From Acidobacteria bacterium UBA2161 (GTDB lineage Bacteria; Acidobacteriota; Vicinamibacteria; Vicinamibacterales; UBA823), in contig DCWN01000043.1 in NCBI GenBank assembly GCA_002328835.1, forward strand, positions 62,001 through 126,000: DNA of 64,000 nucleotides, read 5' to 3'. Within the stretch, counting starts at the first letter, position 1; each line of letters begins with the position of its first letter. This document shows positions 24,818 to 33,187 of the stretch, piece by piece. The notes below the pieces were generated by a model that made no database searches, was not told where the DNA came from, and saw nothing but the letters and a program-made list of their open reading frames with translations. The position numbers were made by a program, and so were the translations under genes.

Positions 24818-25258
24818 ATGGCTCAAGCTCAGCCCCAGAACTTCGGCAACCACGCGCGCCTGGTACCGGCGTTTCACTTCGTCGCGTTTCCGATTCTTGC
24901 CGTGAACCTGCTGTACTCGCTGTATCGGGCGGCGACCGGGTTCTCCTGGGACACGCTGCTGGCGGCGCTCGTCGCGCTCGCGCTGATCATCGTCATGCTC
25001 TGCGCCCGTCTGTTCGCCCTCTGGGCCCAGGACCGGGTCATCCGGCTCGAGATGCGGCTGAAGATGTCCGCGCTGCTGCCCGACGACCTGAAGTCGCGCA
25101 TCGGCGAACTCTCGACCGAGAGCCTGGTGGCGCTGCGCTTCGCCGGCGACGCCGAGCTGCCCGGCCTGGTGCGCCAGGTGCTCGACGGCAGCCTGAAGGC
25201 CCAGAAGGAGATCAAGCAGGCGATCACCGACTGGCAGGCGGACTACCAACGCGTCTAG
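24818..25258 (+). CDS. DUF6526-like small membrane protein
   Basis: A 146-residue protein with a conserved opening NFGNHARLVPAFHFVAFPI, two membrane segments (residues ~22-40 and ~45-70), then a cytoplasmic amphipathic part (QDRVIRLEMRLKMSALLP, LRFAGDAELPGLVRQVLDGSL, KEIKQAITDWQADY). From memory this matches the DUF6526 family, found in Acidobacteria and Bacteroidetes; I cannot run a search to confirm. Function unknown. It precedes the succinate dehydrogenase genes, separated from them by a 190-base block of hairpins. Confidence 0.75.
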   Translation: MAQAQPQNFGNHARLVPAFHFVAFPILAVNLLYSLYRAATGFSWDTLLAALVALALIIVMLCARLFALWAQDRVIRLEMRLKMSALLPDDLKSRIGELSTESLVALRFAGDAELPGLVRQVLDGSLKAQKEIKQAITDWQADYQRV

Positions 25259-25261
25259 CGT

Positions 25262-25449
25262 TCGGCAGGCAGATGACCACACCGCGCACAGCGCGGTGTC
25301 GAGGCCCCGGCGCGGGGCGAGCGCCTGCGGCTGCTGCGAGGAGCGGAGCCGAGGAGCAGCGGCTCGTGGGGGTGGGGCCCCACGAGCACTGAGTGATGCA
25401 GTCCCCGCGCAGCGCACCCGGAAGTTCGGGGCGTAGCGCCGAGGTGAAT
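25262..25449. repeat. Hairpin-rich intergenic block ending in a family A-like terminus
   Basis: Three strong palindromes stand in a row: ACACCGCGC/GCGCGGTGT with loop ACA (25279-25299); GCTGCT ... AGCAGC around a GAGGAGCGGAGCCGAGGAG core (about 25330-25360); and GCTCGTGGGG/CCCCACGAGC with a six-base loop (25362-25387). After these comes a degenerate family A end (AAGTTCGGGGCGTAGCGCCG, 25423-25442 approx.) whose last bases GAGGTGA serve as the ribosome-binding site of the sdhC gene at 25450. No coding sequence is seen here. Confidence 0.6.
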
Positions 25450-26250
25450 ATGCCAACGATCGCGGCGCCGGTGCGCCGATTTGGAGAGACATCGCGATGC
25501 GACGCCTGGTGGGTGCAGCCCCTGGTCGTGGCGGCCGGGCTCGGCCTGTTCGTCGTCTACTCGACCTGGGCGGCGTTCCAGGGCGAGTACTACCACTCGG
25601 GGCCGTACCTCTCACCGTTCTACTCACCAGAGCTCTTCGGCGACTCGCCGCACGCCTGGTTCGGACCGAAGCCGGCCGTCTGGCCCGCCTGGCTGCCATG
25701 GTCGCCGGCCTTCCTCATTCTCGGCGTTCCAGTCGGGTTCCGTCTGACCTGCTACTACTACCGCGGTGCCTACTACAAGGCGTTCTGGGCCGATCCGCCC
25801 AATTGCGCCGTCGGTGAGCCGAGAGGGTCGTACCTCGGCGAACAGTCGTTCCCGCTGATCATCCAGAACGTCCACCGGTACTTCATGTACCTGGCGGTCG
25901 TGTTCATCGGCTTGCTGGCTCACGATGCGTGGAAGGGGCTCTGGTTCACCGATCCGGCGACCGGCGTCACGAGTTTCGGTGTCGGCGTCGGCAGTCTGGT
26001 TCTCATGATCAATGTCACGCTGCTCGGCGGCTACACGTTCGGCTGCCACTCACTGCGCCACCTGGTTGGCGGCCGGTCGGACCAGCTGTCGGCCGCCACG
26101 CCGCTGCGGCAGTCGACCTACGACTGCGTGAGCTGTCTGAACCGGCGGCACATGCTGTGGGCCTGGATGAGCCTGGTCTGGGTCGGCTTCACCGACGTGT
26201 ACGTTCGGATGTGCGCGATGGGCATCTGGACCGACTTCCGGCTGCTGTGA
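25450..26250 (+). CDS. Succinate dehydrogenase membrane-anchor subunit, Sdh1 (type F)-like
   Basis: The start is ATG 25450, directly after GAGGTGAAT; an earlier in-frame ATG lies inside the repeat. The 266-residue protein has about five membrane segments, the last ones MYLAVVFIGLLAHDAWKGLW, GSLVLMINVTLLGGYTFG and MLWAWMSLVWVGFTDVYVRM. His residues in QNVHRYFMYL, CHSLRHLVGG and NRRHMLW could bind haem. Size and gene order (anchor, flavoprotein, iron-sulfur) match the single ~270-residue anchor of the mycobacterial Sdh1 system rather than the SdhC/SdhD pair of proteobacteria. It would pass electrons from succinate to menaquinone or ubiquinone. Homology is judged by size, order and feel of the sequence, not by a search. 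Confidence 0.75.
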   Translation: MPTIAAPVRRFGETSRCDAWWVQPLVVAAGLGLFVVYSTWAAFQGEYYHSGPYLSPFYSPELFGDSPHAWFGPKPAVWPAWLPWSPAFLILGVPVGFRLTCYYYRGAYYKAFWADPPNCAVGEPRGSYLGEQSFPLIIQNVHRYFMYLAVVFIGLLAHDAWKGLWFTDPATGVTSFGVGVGSLVLMINVTLLGGYTFGCHSLRHLVGGRSDQLSAATPLRQSTYDCVSCLNRRHMLWAWMSLVWVGFTDVYVRMCAMGIWTDFRLL

Positions 26251-26287
26251 GCGGTCGGACTACGTGTTGACGGCGGCGAAACAGACG

Positions 26288-28093
26288 ATGGACTACCAAA
26301 CCCACGAGCATGACGTCCTGGTGATCGGCGCCGGTGGTGCCGGATTGCGGGCGGCCATCGAGGCGTCGGCCGCCGACGTGTCGGTCGGCTTGGTCTGCAA
26401 GTCGCTGCTGGGCAAGGCGCACACAGTCATGGCCGAGGGTGGCATGGCGGCCTCGCTCGGCAACGTCGACGACCGCGACGCCTGGAGCGTGCACTTCGCC
26501 GACACGATGCGCGGCGGGCAGTACATGAACAACGCGCGGATGGCCGAGCTGCACGCCAAGGAGGCACCCGACCGAGTGCGCGAGCTGGAGGCCTGGGGCG
26601 CGGTGTTCGATCGGACGCCGGACGGTCGCATCCTGCAACGCAACTTCGGCGGCCACAAGTATCCGCGGCTGGCCCACGTCGGCGACCGGACCGGCCTCGA
26701 GATGATCCGCACGCTGCAGGACCACGGGATCCACCAGGGGATCGACGTGCACATGGAGTGCACCGTGCTCACTCTGCTGAAGGACGGTGAACGCGTCATC
26801 GGGGCGTTCGCCTACGACCGCGAGCGCGGCCGCTTCCAGGTCTTTCATGCGCGTGCCGTGGTGCTGGCGACCGGCGGCATTGGCAAGGCCTTTCGAATAA
26901 CCAGCAATTCCTGGGAATACACCGGGGATGGGCACGCCCTGGCTTACGATGCCGGGGCGGATCTCATCGACATGGAGTTCATCCAGTTCCATCCGACCGG
27001 GATGGTCTGGCCGCCCAGTGTGCGCGGCATCCTCGTCACCGAGGGCGTGCGCGGAGAAGGTGGCGTCCTGAAGAACAAAGACGACCACCGGTTCATGTTC
27101 GACGACATCCCCGACCTGTACAAGAACCAGACCGCCGACAACGAGGACGAAGGCTGGCGCTACACGCAGGGTGACAAGGAGGCCCGCCGGCCGCCGGAAC
27201 TGTTGACCCGCGACCACGTCGCGCGGTGCATCGTCCGGGAGGTGCGCGAGGGGCGGGGCAGCGAACACGGCGGCGTCTATCTCGACATCGCGTGGATCAA
27301 GGAGCGACTGTCGAACGGCGCCGAGCACATCAAGAAGAAGCTGCCGAGCATGTACCACCAGTTCAAGCAGCTCGCCTCGATCGACATTACCGCCGAAGCG
27401 ATGGAGGTCGGGCCGACGACGCACTACGTCATGGGCGGTGTGCGGGTCGACGCCGATACGCAGATGTCGAGCGTGCCGGGCCTGTTCGCGGCCGGCGAGT
27501 GCGCCGCCGGCCTCCACGGCGCCAATCGCCTCGGCGGCAATTCGCTGTCGGACCTGCTGGTCTTCGGCAGGCGCGCGGGAGAGTATGCCGCGACGTTCGC
27601 GAAGGAGCACGACGCCGGCGCGGTGAACACCGACCAGGTCGAAGGTGTCGCCAGGCGCGCGCTCGAGCCGTTCGCGCGCGAAGGTGAGGGGCCGTACAAG
27701 GTGCAGCAGGAACTGCAGGGCACGATGCAAGATCTGGTCGGCATCGTTCGGCAGGACGACGAGATGCGCCGGGCGCTCGACGAGATTGCGAAGCTGCGCG
27801 AACGCGCCGACCGGGTCGCGGTCATCGGGAACCGGGAGTACAACGCCGGGTGGCATACCGCGCTCGACCTGCCGCATCTGATGACGGTGTCAGAGGCGGT
27901 CACGCGGGCGGCGATCGAGCGGCAGGAGAGCCGCGGCGCGCACTTCCGGGAGGACCACCTCGGCAAGGACGAGGCCTGGGCCAAGATCAACCTGGTCGTC
28001 CGCAAGGTGGGTGATGGGTCGATGCAGGTGGTTCGCGAGCCGGTTCCCGCACTGCCGGCCGAACTGGCGAAGATCATCGAGGAGAATAGGTAG
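26288..28093 (+). CDS. sdhA: Succinate dehydrogenase/fumarate reductase flavoprotein subunit
   Basis: A 601-residue FAD protein (ATG 26288; a GTG at 26264 would add eight residues). It has the dinucleotide-binding VLVIGAGGAGLRAAIEA, the FAD-linkage region SLLGKAHTVMAEGGMAASLG with the His that carries covalent FAD, the active-site EFIQFHPTGM and GVRGEGG, and the C-terminal VPGLFAAGECAAGLHGANRLGGNS. The capping and helical domains complete the usual length. It oxidises succinate to fumarate. It lies 37 bases after the anchor gene; a 95-base repeat separates it from sdhB. Confidence 0.95.
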   Translation: MDYQTHEHDVLVIGAGGAGLRAAIEASAADVSVGLVCKSLLGKAHTVMAEGGMAASLGNVDDRDAWSVHFADTMRGGQYMNNARMAELHAKEAPDRVRELEAWGAVFDRTPDGRILQRNFGGHKYPRLAHVGDRTGLEMIRTLQDHGIHQGIDVHMECTVLTLLKDGERVIGAFAYDRERGRFQVFHARAVVLATGGIGKAFRITSNSWEYTGDGHALAYDAGADLIDMEFIQFHPTGMVWPPSVRGILVTEGVRGEGGVLKNKDDHRFMFDDIPDLYKNQTADNEDEGWRYTQGDKEARRPPELLTRDHVARCIVREVREGRGSEHGGVYLDIAWIKERLSNGAEHIKKKLPSMYHQFKQLASIDITAEAMEVGPTTHYVMGGVRVDADTQMSSVPGLFAAGECAAGLHGANRLGGNSLSDLLVFGRRAGEYAATFAKEHDAGAVNTDQVEGVARRALEPFAREGEGPYKVQQELQGTMQDLVGIVRQDDEMRRALDEIAKLRERADRVAVIGNREYNAGWHTALDLPHLMTVSEAVTRAAIERQESRGAHFREDHLGKDEAWAKINLVVRKVGDGSMQVVREPVPALPAELAKIIEENR

Positions 28094-28140
28094 TGATGTC
28101 AGGCCGAGGTTCGGACGGTAGCCAGAAGGTGCGAGGGGGG

Positions 28141-28235
28141 ATCAAGGCGCGCACGGCGCGCCTCGCGGGGACCGGAGTGGGGCACTCGGGGTCCCCGCGT
28201 AGGACCCCGCGGGGGTTCGGGGCGTAGCCCCGAGG
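28141..28235. repeat. Family A palindromic repeat (copy between sdhA and sdhB)
   Basis: On the minus strand this reads from CTCGGGGCTACGCCCCGA through ACCCCCGCGG, GGGGACCCCGAGTGCCCCAC and GAGGCGCGCCGTGCGCGCC. It matches the copy at 50905-50999 at roughly 90% over ~95 bases but lies in the opposite orientation. It contains the hairpins CGGGGC-TAC-GCCCCG and GGCGCGC-ACG-GCGCGCC. Its end provides the GAGGTGA ribosome-binding site for sdhB (ATG 28241). Confidence 0.75.
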
Positions 28236-28240
28236 TGATC

Positions 28241-28978
28241 ATGAAATCGGCAACCTTCAGGATCTGGCGCGGCAACGCCGAGGGCGGCGAGTTCAAGGAC
28301 TACTCGACCGAGATCAGCGAAGGCATGGTCGTGCTGGACGCCGTTCTGCAGATTCAGGCGGCGGAGGCGAACGACCTCGCGGTGCGCTGGAACTGCAAGG
28401 CGGGGAAGTGCGGCTCGTGCTCGGCCGAAGTGAACGGCAACCCGCGCCTGATGTGCATGACCCGCATGGATACGGTGCCGACCGATCAGCCGATCACGAT
28501 CGAGCCGATGCAGACCTTCCCGTCGATCAGGGATCTCGTGACCGACGTGTCGTGGAACTTCAAGGTCAAGCAGGGCATCCCGCCGTTCACGCCGCGGCCG
28601 GCCGACGCGCCGGACGGCACCTGGCGGATGCAGCAGCGCGACGTGAACCGGGTGCAGGAGTTCCGGAAGTGCATCGAGTGCTTCCTGTGCCAGGACGTCT
28701 GCCACGTGCTACGGGATCATCGGAAGCACGGCGAGTTCATCGGGCCGCGCTTCCTGGTCTACGCGGCGGCGCTGGAGATGCACCCGCTGGACGTGGCGGA
28801 CCGCGTCGAGGCACTGGCCGAGGCCGACGGGATCGGCTACTGCAACATCACGAAGTGCTGCACGAAGGTTTGCCCCGAGGAGATCACGATCACCGACAAC
28901 GCGCTCATCCCGCTCAAGGAACGCGTCGTCGACCGCCTCTACGACCCGATCTCCAAGCTGCTGCGCCTGTTTCGCTGA
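28241..28978 (+). CDS. sdhB: Succinate dehydrogenase iron-sulfur subunit
   Basis: A 245-residue iron-sulfur protein with start ATG 28241 (GTG 28235 is an alternative). The N-terminal plant-type [2Fe-2S] domain has the ligands in WNCKAGKCGSCSAEVNG and LMCMTRMD. The C-terminal domain has CIECFLCQDVCHVLR and CNITKCCTKVCPEEI for the [4Fe-4S] and [3Fe-4S] clusters. It carries electrons from the flavoprotein to the quinone site. Its ribosome-binding site lies within the family A repeat, so the repeat forms the leader of this cistron. It completes sdhCAB in the Sdh1-type order. Confidence 0.95.
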   Translation: MKSATFRIWRGNAEGGEFKDYSTEISEGMVVLDAVLQIQAAEANDLAVRWNCKAGKCGSCSAEVNGNPRLMCMTRMDTVPTDQPITIEPMQTFPSIRDLVTDVSWNFKVKQGIPPFTPRPADAPDGTWRMQQRDVNRVQEFRKCIECFLCQDVCHVLRDHRKHGEFIGPRFLVYAAALEMHPLDVADRVEALAEADGIGYCNITKCCTKVCPEEITITDNALIPLKERVVDRLYDPISKLLRLFR

Positions 28979-28989
28979 TCGTCCTCGCG

Positions 28990-29169
28990 CGAGGTTGGGC
29001 GTTGCGGTAGTCGATCCCTCTTGTTGGGAGGCGGCCGCTCGGATCTTCTTTCGGGAGAATCCTCTCCGAGAGCGCCCGGGCGGTCGATCTCGGGCTCACA
29101 CCGTGGAAGCATCTTGCTTCGCTTGACCGTCGGCCGCCGACGGGATCGACGGCGCAACGCCCAATCTCG
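28990..29169. repeat. Family B inverted-repeat element, copy 2
   Basis: Between the convergent sdhB and membrane gluzincin genes. The outer arms CGAGGTTGGGCGTTGCG (from 28990) and CGCAACGCCCAATCTCG (to 29169) are complementary with one G-U pair; the next stem is GTCGATCCC with GGGATCGAC. Internal landmarks are GGGAGGCGGCCGC (29026-29038), GGCTCACACC (29093-29102) and a hairpin GTCGG-CCG-CCGAC (29129-29141). Length 180 bases. Confidence 0.8.
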
Positions 29170-29226
29170 AGCCACGAGGCGAGTTTTGCCAGAGGCTTAA
29201 CCTTCCAGCTGCGGATCGACGCCGGG

Positions 29227-30144
29227 TCAGTGCACCCAGCGGTCGTCGCGGTCCGGCTCCTCCCAGAGCGCCGCTTCCTCCGCCTCCCACTGCTGGCGCC
29301 GTGCCTGGCGCCGCCGCCGGTGGGTCCAGATTGCCAGCAACGCCAGGAGCGTGACGCTCGACCAGAGCGTGTAGCCGCTCGTCAGCCACGGCAGCCACCG
29401 TTCGACGACCGACTGGCCCAGCATGAAGTCCAGTTCGACCGAGCGCAGCGACCGGCCCGTGGCGATCCGCAGCGCCGCGTCGAACGACCGGCCGACCGCG
29501 ACCATCGACAGAATCTCGGCCGGCGCCGCGGCGCCGTGCTCCTGGATCAACCGGCGCACCAGGCCGCCGGAGATTGCATAGGCTCGTGCCGGCGAGGCCC
29601 CGCCTTCGAGGAACCGGCGGTCGAGGGTAGCCAGCGTCAGCCGGCCCTCGACCAGCCGGGTCCAGGCGAGGCGGGTGCGATCGTTGAGTCCCCACGGGCG
29701 TTCGACCGTGATCGCCAGGCCTTCGCCGAACCAGCGCGGCAACGGTCGGCCGCGCGCCGCTCTGCCAATCAGGATGTGCGCGATCTCGTGACGCAGCACC
29801 GACTCGAGCGAGTCGTTCGGGTACGAAGGCGTTCGGGTGGGAAAGAGGACGATGAGGTCGCGGGCCGCGACGGCGTAGCCGGCAACCCAGTTCGGCACGC
29901 CGTCGCGTTGGGCGGCCGATTCGGCCGCCAACTCCACGCGGATCGGCGCCGTCACCCCGCGGATGCCCGAGAGCCAGACTGTCTGCAGCAGCGGCGTCGG
30001 ATCGTAGCTGCGGATGCGCGTCGCGATGCCGTTGAACTGCTCGGGCGCCACGACGTCGAGCCGCAGCGTCTGGGCGCCGGCCGATGTCGCCGCGAGCCAG
30101 ACCGCGACCGTCCAGCCAGTGACCGGCACGCTCCGACCGCGCAT
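29227..30144 (-). CDS. Membrane-anchored gluzincin metallopeptidase (peptidase MA-like)
   Basis: A 305-residue protein with a signal peptide (WTVAVWLAATSAGAQ), a zinc-peptidase core and a C-terminal transmembrane segment (TLWSSVTLLALLAIW) followed by an Arg/Glu-rich cytoplasmic tail. The zinc motif is HEIAH at residues 119-123 (His119, Glu120, His123) with the third ligand Glu141 in WFGEGLA, as in the MA-like gluzincins. The catalytic part would face the periplasm. A TACTGT box seven bases before the ATG and the lack of a ribosome-binding site suggest leaderless transcription. Substrate unknown. It converges with sdhB across a family B element. Confidence 0.85.
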   Translation of the reverse strand: MRGRSVPVTGWTVAVWLAATSAGAQTLRLDVVAPEQFNGIATRIRSYDPTPLLQTVWLSGIRGVTAPIRVELAAESAAQRDGVPNWVAGYAVAARDLIVLFPTRTPSYPNDSLESVLRHEIAHILIGRAARGRPLPRWFGEGLAITVERPWGLNDRTRLAWTRLVEGRLTLATLDRRFLEGGASPARAYAISGGLVRRLIQEHGAAAPAEILSMVAVGRSFDAALRIATGRSLRSVELDFMLGQSVVERWLPWLTSGYTLWSSVTLLALLAIWTHRRRRQARRQQWEAEEAALWEEPDRDDRWVH

Positions 30145-30191
30145 GCTCGCTACAGTATCACCGTGCCGCGCGGCGCTCGTCGCGGGGGCTG

Positions 30192-31262
30192 CTAGGTTCC
30201 GAGGACGCGCGCGATCTCGTCGCGGTCGGGTGTTTCGAGTGGGCGGGTCTCGCCGTTCACCTCGATCGTCACCCCGGCCGATTCCGGCCGCACTTCGGCA
30301 ATGGTCTGCGCCGGGATGCTCCGCTCGGCGAGCGCGGTCACGATCCGATCGGCGTCGGCCGGTGGCGCCCCGATCAGTAGGGCGCCCGAGGCGATGAGCC
30401 GCATCGGGTTGACGTCGAACGGGCGGCAGACCGCGGCGGTTTCCGGAAAGATCTGGACCCGGCCCGCCTCGAGATGCAGGCCCAGGGACGACGCGGCCGC
30501 GAGTTCACACAGCCCGCCGGCCAACCCGCCCTCGGTCGGGTCGTGCATCGCATGCACGCCGCCCGTGCCCACCGCGGTGCGGGCGGCCGTGACGACGCTG
30601 ATGCCGGGCTCGAAGAGAAAGTTCTCGGCGCGCGCCAGCGTGTCGCCGTCCAGCTCCGATGCTAGGGCGTCGTGCTTCTCGCGGGCCAGCAGCGCCGTGC
30701 CTTCGATGGCGATGCCCTGGGTGAGCACGATCCGGTCGCCCACTTCGAGGCCGGTCTTCGTCACCAGGGCGTCGCGCGCCACCTCGCCGAGCAGCTGGCC
30801 GACGACAATCGGGCGTTCGAGTCCGGTCGTGATCTCCGTGTGCCCTCCGCAGACGGTGATCCCGAGCCCCGCGGCGGTGTCATGCACGTCGCGCATGATG
30901 TCGTCGACGAGCCTTGCGGTCGTGGCGTGCTCGGGCAGCAGCAGCACGATCGACAGCCAGCGCGGCGTGGCGCCCATGGCGGCGATGTCGTTGGCGTTGA
31001 CGTGCACCGCGTACCATCCGATCCGATCCGTCGCGAAGGTGATCGGGTCAGTGGTGACCACCAGGCACTGGTCGCCGAAGGCGATCGCGGCCGCATCCTC
31101 GCCGAGTTGGGGTCCGACGATCACGCGCGGATCGGTACGCCGGAGTCCGGTGAGCATCGCATCCAGCTGCGCGGCCGGCAACTTGCCCGCCGCGACGCGG
31201 GAGCGCTGGTTGTCTGGGGGCACGAGGGCGCCGAGGGTACCATCTGCCCCCGGAGTGGTCAA
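30192..31262 (-). CDS. AIR synthase-related/HypE-like ATP-dependent protein
   Basis: A 356-residue protein of the PurM/SelD/HypE/ThiL superfamily. The start is uncertain: TTG 31262 gives the longest frame, while conservation seems to begin near KLPAAQLDAML, so a GTG about 12 codons in is possible. Superfamily motifs are GPQLGEDAAAIAFGD, WYAVHVNANDIAAMGATPRW, CGGHTEITTGL and GGVHAMHDPTEGGLAGGLCELA. It lacks the C-terminal Cys tail of true HypE and the N-terminal catalytic Cys/Sec of SelD. No hydrogenase genes are nearby. It probably activates some acyl or amide group with ATP, but the substrate is unknown. Confidence 0.78.
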   Translation of the reverse strand: MTTPGADGTLGALVPPDNQRSRVAAGKLPAAQLDAMLTGLRRTDPRVIVGPQLGEDAAAIAFGDQCLVVTTDPITFATDRIGWYAVHVNANDIAAMGATPRWLSIVLLLPEHATTARLVDDIMRDVHDTAAGLGITVCGGHTEITTGLERPIVVGQLLGEVARDALVTKTGLEVGDRIVLTQGIAIEGTALLAREKHDALASELDGDTLARAENFLFEPGISVVTAARTAVGTGGVHAMHDPTEGGLAGGLCELAAASSLGLHLEAGRVQIFPETAAVCRPFDVNPMRLIASGALLIGAPPADADRIVTALAERSIPAQTIAEVRPESAGVTIEVNGETRPLETPDRDEIARVLGT

Positions 31263-31301
31263 TTTGGGGCAGTGAACAGGGCGACGAACCGGCCTTCTCT
31301 G

Positions 31302-31307
31302 TATAAT
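31302..31307 (+). promoter_or_regulatory. TATAAT box upstream of the GTP cyclohydrolase II gene
   Basis: A perfect TATAAT in the 77-base gap between divergent genes, 32 bases before ATG 31340. No good -35 at standard spacing. Likely the promoter of the ribA-type gene. Confidence 0.45.
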
Positions 31308-31339
31308 GAACTGTTTAGCGGTGCCCGGATACGAACACC

Positions 31340-31936
31340 ATGATTCAACGAGCCGTGACCTCGCGGCTGCCCACGCGCTACGGTGAATTCCTGCTGCATG
31401 CCTATGTCGAGGAGCGGGAGGATGAGGAACCCCGCGTCCATCTGGCGTTGGTGCGTGGCACCGTCGAAGCCGAGCCGGCGCCGTTGCTCAGGATCCACTC
31501 GGAATGTCTGACCGGCGACCTGCTGGCCTCGGTTCGCTGCGACTGCGGTGAACAGCTCGACCAGGCGCTCGCGGCGATCGGCGAGGCGCCAGGCGGCATC
31601 CTGATCTACCTGCGCCAGGAAGGGCGGGGCATCGGCCTCGTGAACAAGCTGCGCGCGTACAACCTTCAGGACGACGGGCTGGATACCGTCGACGCCAACC
31701 TCCACCTCGGGTTCGATCCCGACGAGCGCGATTACTCGGCGGCCGTGGATATACTCGAGGATCTCGGTGTGCCGGCAGTCCGGCTGCTCACGAACAATCC
31801 GAACAAGATCGCAGCCTTCGAGCGGTCGCAGGTCCGGGTGGTGGAACGCCTTCCGCTGGTGGTGAGCGAAACGGCCGAGAATGCGAACTACCTCGAGACC
31901 AAGCGGCGGCGGCTCGGGCATCTGCCGGGCGCCTAA
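31340..31936 (+). CDS. ribA: GTP cyclohydrolase II
   Basis: A 198-residue single-domain enzyme that opens GTP to the first riboflavin precursor, releasing formate and pyrophosphate. Zinc and catalytic motifs are complete: LLRIHSECLTGDLLASVRCDCGEQL (shortened here to HSECLTGD and RCDCGEQL), ILIYLRQEGRGIGLVNK, AYNLQDDGLDT and VRLLTNNPNKI. The DHBP synthase domain often fused to RibA is absent. It stands alone, divergent from the AIR-synthase-like gene, with no other rib gene in the window. Confidence 0.93.
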   Translation: MIQRAVTSRLPTRYGEFLLHAYVEEREDEEPRVHLALVRGTVEAEPAPLLRIHSECLTGDLLASVRCDCGEQLDQALAAIGEAPGGILIYLRQEGRGIGLVNKLRAYNLQDDGLDTVDANLHLGFDPDERDYSAAVDILEDLGVPAVRLLTNNPNKIAAFERSQVRVVERLPLVVSETAENANYLETKRRRLGHLPGA

Positions 31937-31979
31937 GCGCGTTGCCAGATTCGCTGGATGTCCAACTATCGGAGCGGGC

Positions 31980-31985
31980 TATAAT
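31980..31985 (+). promoter_or_regulatory. TATAAT box upstream of the efflux adaptor gene
   Basis: TATAAT in the gap after ribA, about 84 bases before GTG 32069. No clear -35 at proper spacing. Suggests the adaptor gene has its own transcript. Confidence 0.4.
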
Positions 31986-32068
31986 CGAGAGAGCGGTATC
32001 GACCCGGCCACACGGCGCCGCCATCTGGAACCCAGGTGGCCGCCGATTCCGTCTTATCTGAGGTGAGC

Positions 32069-33166
32069 GTGTTGCGATCGGTTGTTCGTGCATCTTCCGT
32101 CGTCGGCCTGGCACTCCTGGTCTCGTTCGCTTCACCGGGCGCGGTCGAGGCACAGTTCGGCGCCGGCCCGAGCCCGGTGCGCTACACCGAGGCTCAGGCC
32201 CACACGATGCGTCGCTCGGTGCAACTGCCCGGCACCGTCGAATCGGCGTCGATGAGCATCGTCGCCAGCGAGATGGCGGGCCTCGTCACCGAATTGCCGG
32301 CGCGGGAGGGGATGGCGGTCAGCCAGGGCGACATCCTCGCCAGCCTGCGCAGTACGAATCTCGAGTTGCGGATGCAGGCCACCGAGTCTGAACTGCGCGA
32401 GGCCGAAGCTCGCGCCCAACTGGCCGAGCGGGAGCTGGAGCGGGCGCGCGACCTGTTCGCCGATGAGTTGTTCAGCCAGCAGCAGCTCGACGGCGCCGAG
32501 TTCGAGTTCAATGCGCGCATCGGCAAGCAGGCGCAACTCGAGGCCGACCTGGCGGTGCTGCAGGACGACCTGGAGCGGTCGGTGATCCGCGCGCCATTCG
32601 ACGGCGTCGTCGTGGACGAGCAGACCGAGGTCGGCCAGTGGCTCACGGTAGGCGGACCGGTGGTCGAGTTGCACGCCCTTAGCCGGTTGGAAGTGGTTGT
32701 CGAAGTACCCGAGCGGTACTTCGGTGCGATCGAACGGGGCACGGTCGCCACGGTGCAAGTGGGGTCCCTCGATGGCCTCGAGGTCGAAGGGCGGGTCAAC
32801 GCCATCATTCCCCGCGCCAGCACACAGGCCCGCACGTTTCCGGTCAAGGTGAGGATCGACAACTCGAAGAGCCGGATCGGCGTCGGCATGCTGACGCAGG
32901 TGGCGTTCCCGATCGGCGAGAGCTACGACGCGGTCGTCGTGCCGAAGGACGCGCTGGTCCTGCGCGGACCGCAACGGTTCGTCTACGTCATCGGCGACGA
33001 CGACGCGGCGGCCATCTTGCCGGTCGAGGTCGGCTCGGGGGCCGGCCAGTGGATTGCCATCGAGGGGCCGGTGCCGGCCGGCAGCCGGGTGATCACGCGG
33101 GGCAACGAACGCTTGCAGCCAGGTCAGGCCGTGGCCGGCGAGGCGCTCGATTACCCGCTGCCGTAG
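32069..33166 (+). CDS. Periplasmic adaptor subunit of an efflux RND/MacAB-type transporter
   Basis: GTG 32069 is preferred because TGAGG precedes it by five bases and a clean signal peptide follows (VVRASSVVGLALLVSFASPG); longer in-frame starts exist at 32036 and 32063. The 365-residue membrane-fusion protein has a lipoyl/barrel-sandwich half (VQLPGTVESASMSIVASE, LPAREGMAVSQGDIL), an alpha-hairpin with heptads (ESELREAEARAQLAERELE, RARDLFADEL), then VIRAPFDGVVVDEQTEVGQW and beta-barrel domains. Such adaptors link an inner-membrane pump to an outer-membrane channel. No pump or channel gene is adjacent, so it is an orphan and the substrate is unknown. Confidence 0.88.
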   Translation: MLRSVVRASSVVGLALLVSFASPGAVEAQFGAGPSPVRYTEAQAHTMRRSVQLPGTVESASMSIVASEMAGLVTELPAREGMAVSQGDILASLRSTNLELRMQATESELREAEARAQLAERELERARDLFADELFSQQQLDGAEFEFNARIGKQAQLEADLAVLQDDLERSVIRAPFDGVVVDEQTEVGQWLTVGGPVVELHALSRLEVVVEVPERYFGAIERGTVATVQVGSLDGLEVEGRVNAIIPRASTQARTFPVKVRIDNSKSRIGVGMLTQVAFPIGESYDAVVVPKDALVLRGPQRFVYVIGDDDAAAILPVEVGSGAGQWIAIEGPVPAGSRVITRGNERLQPGQAVAGEALDYPLP

Positions 33167-33187
33167 CAGCCTGCTACCCTGCGCCGC

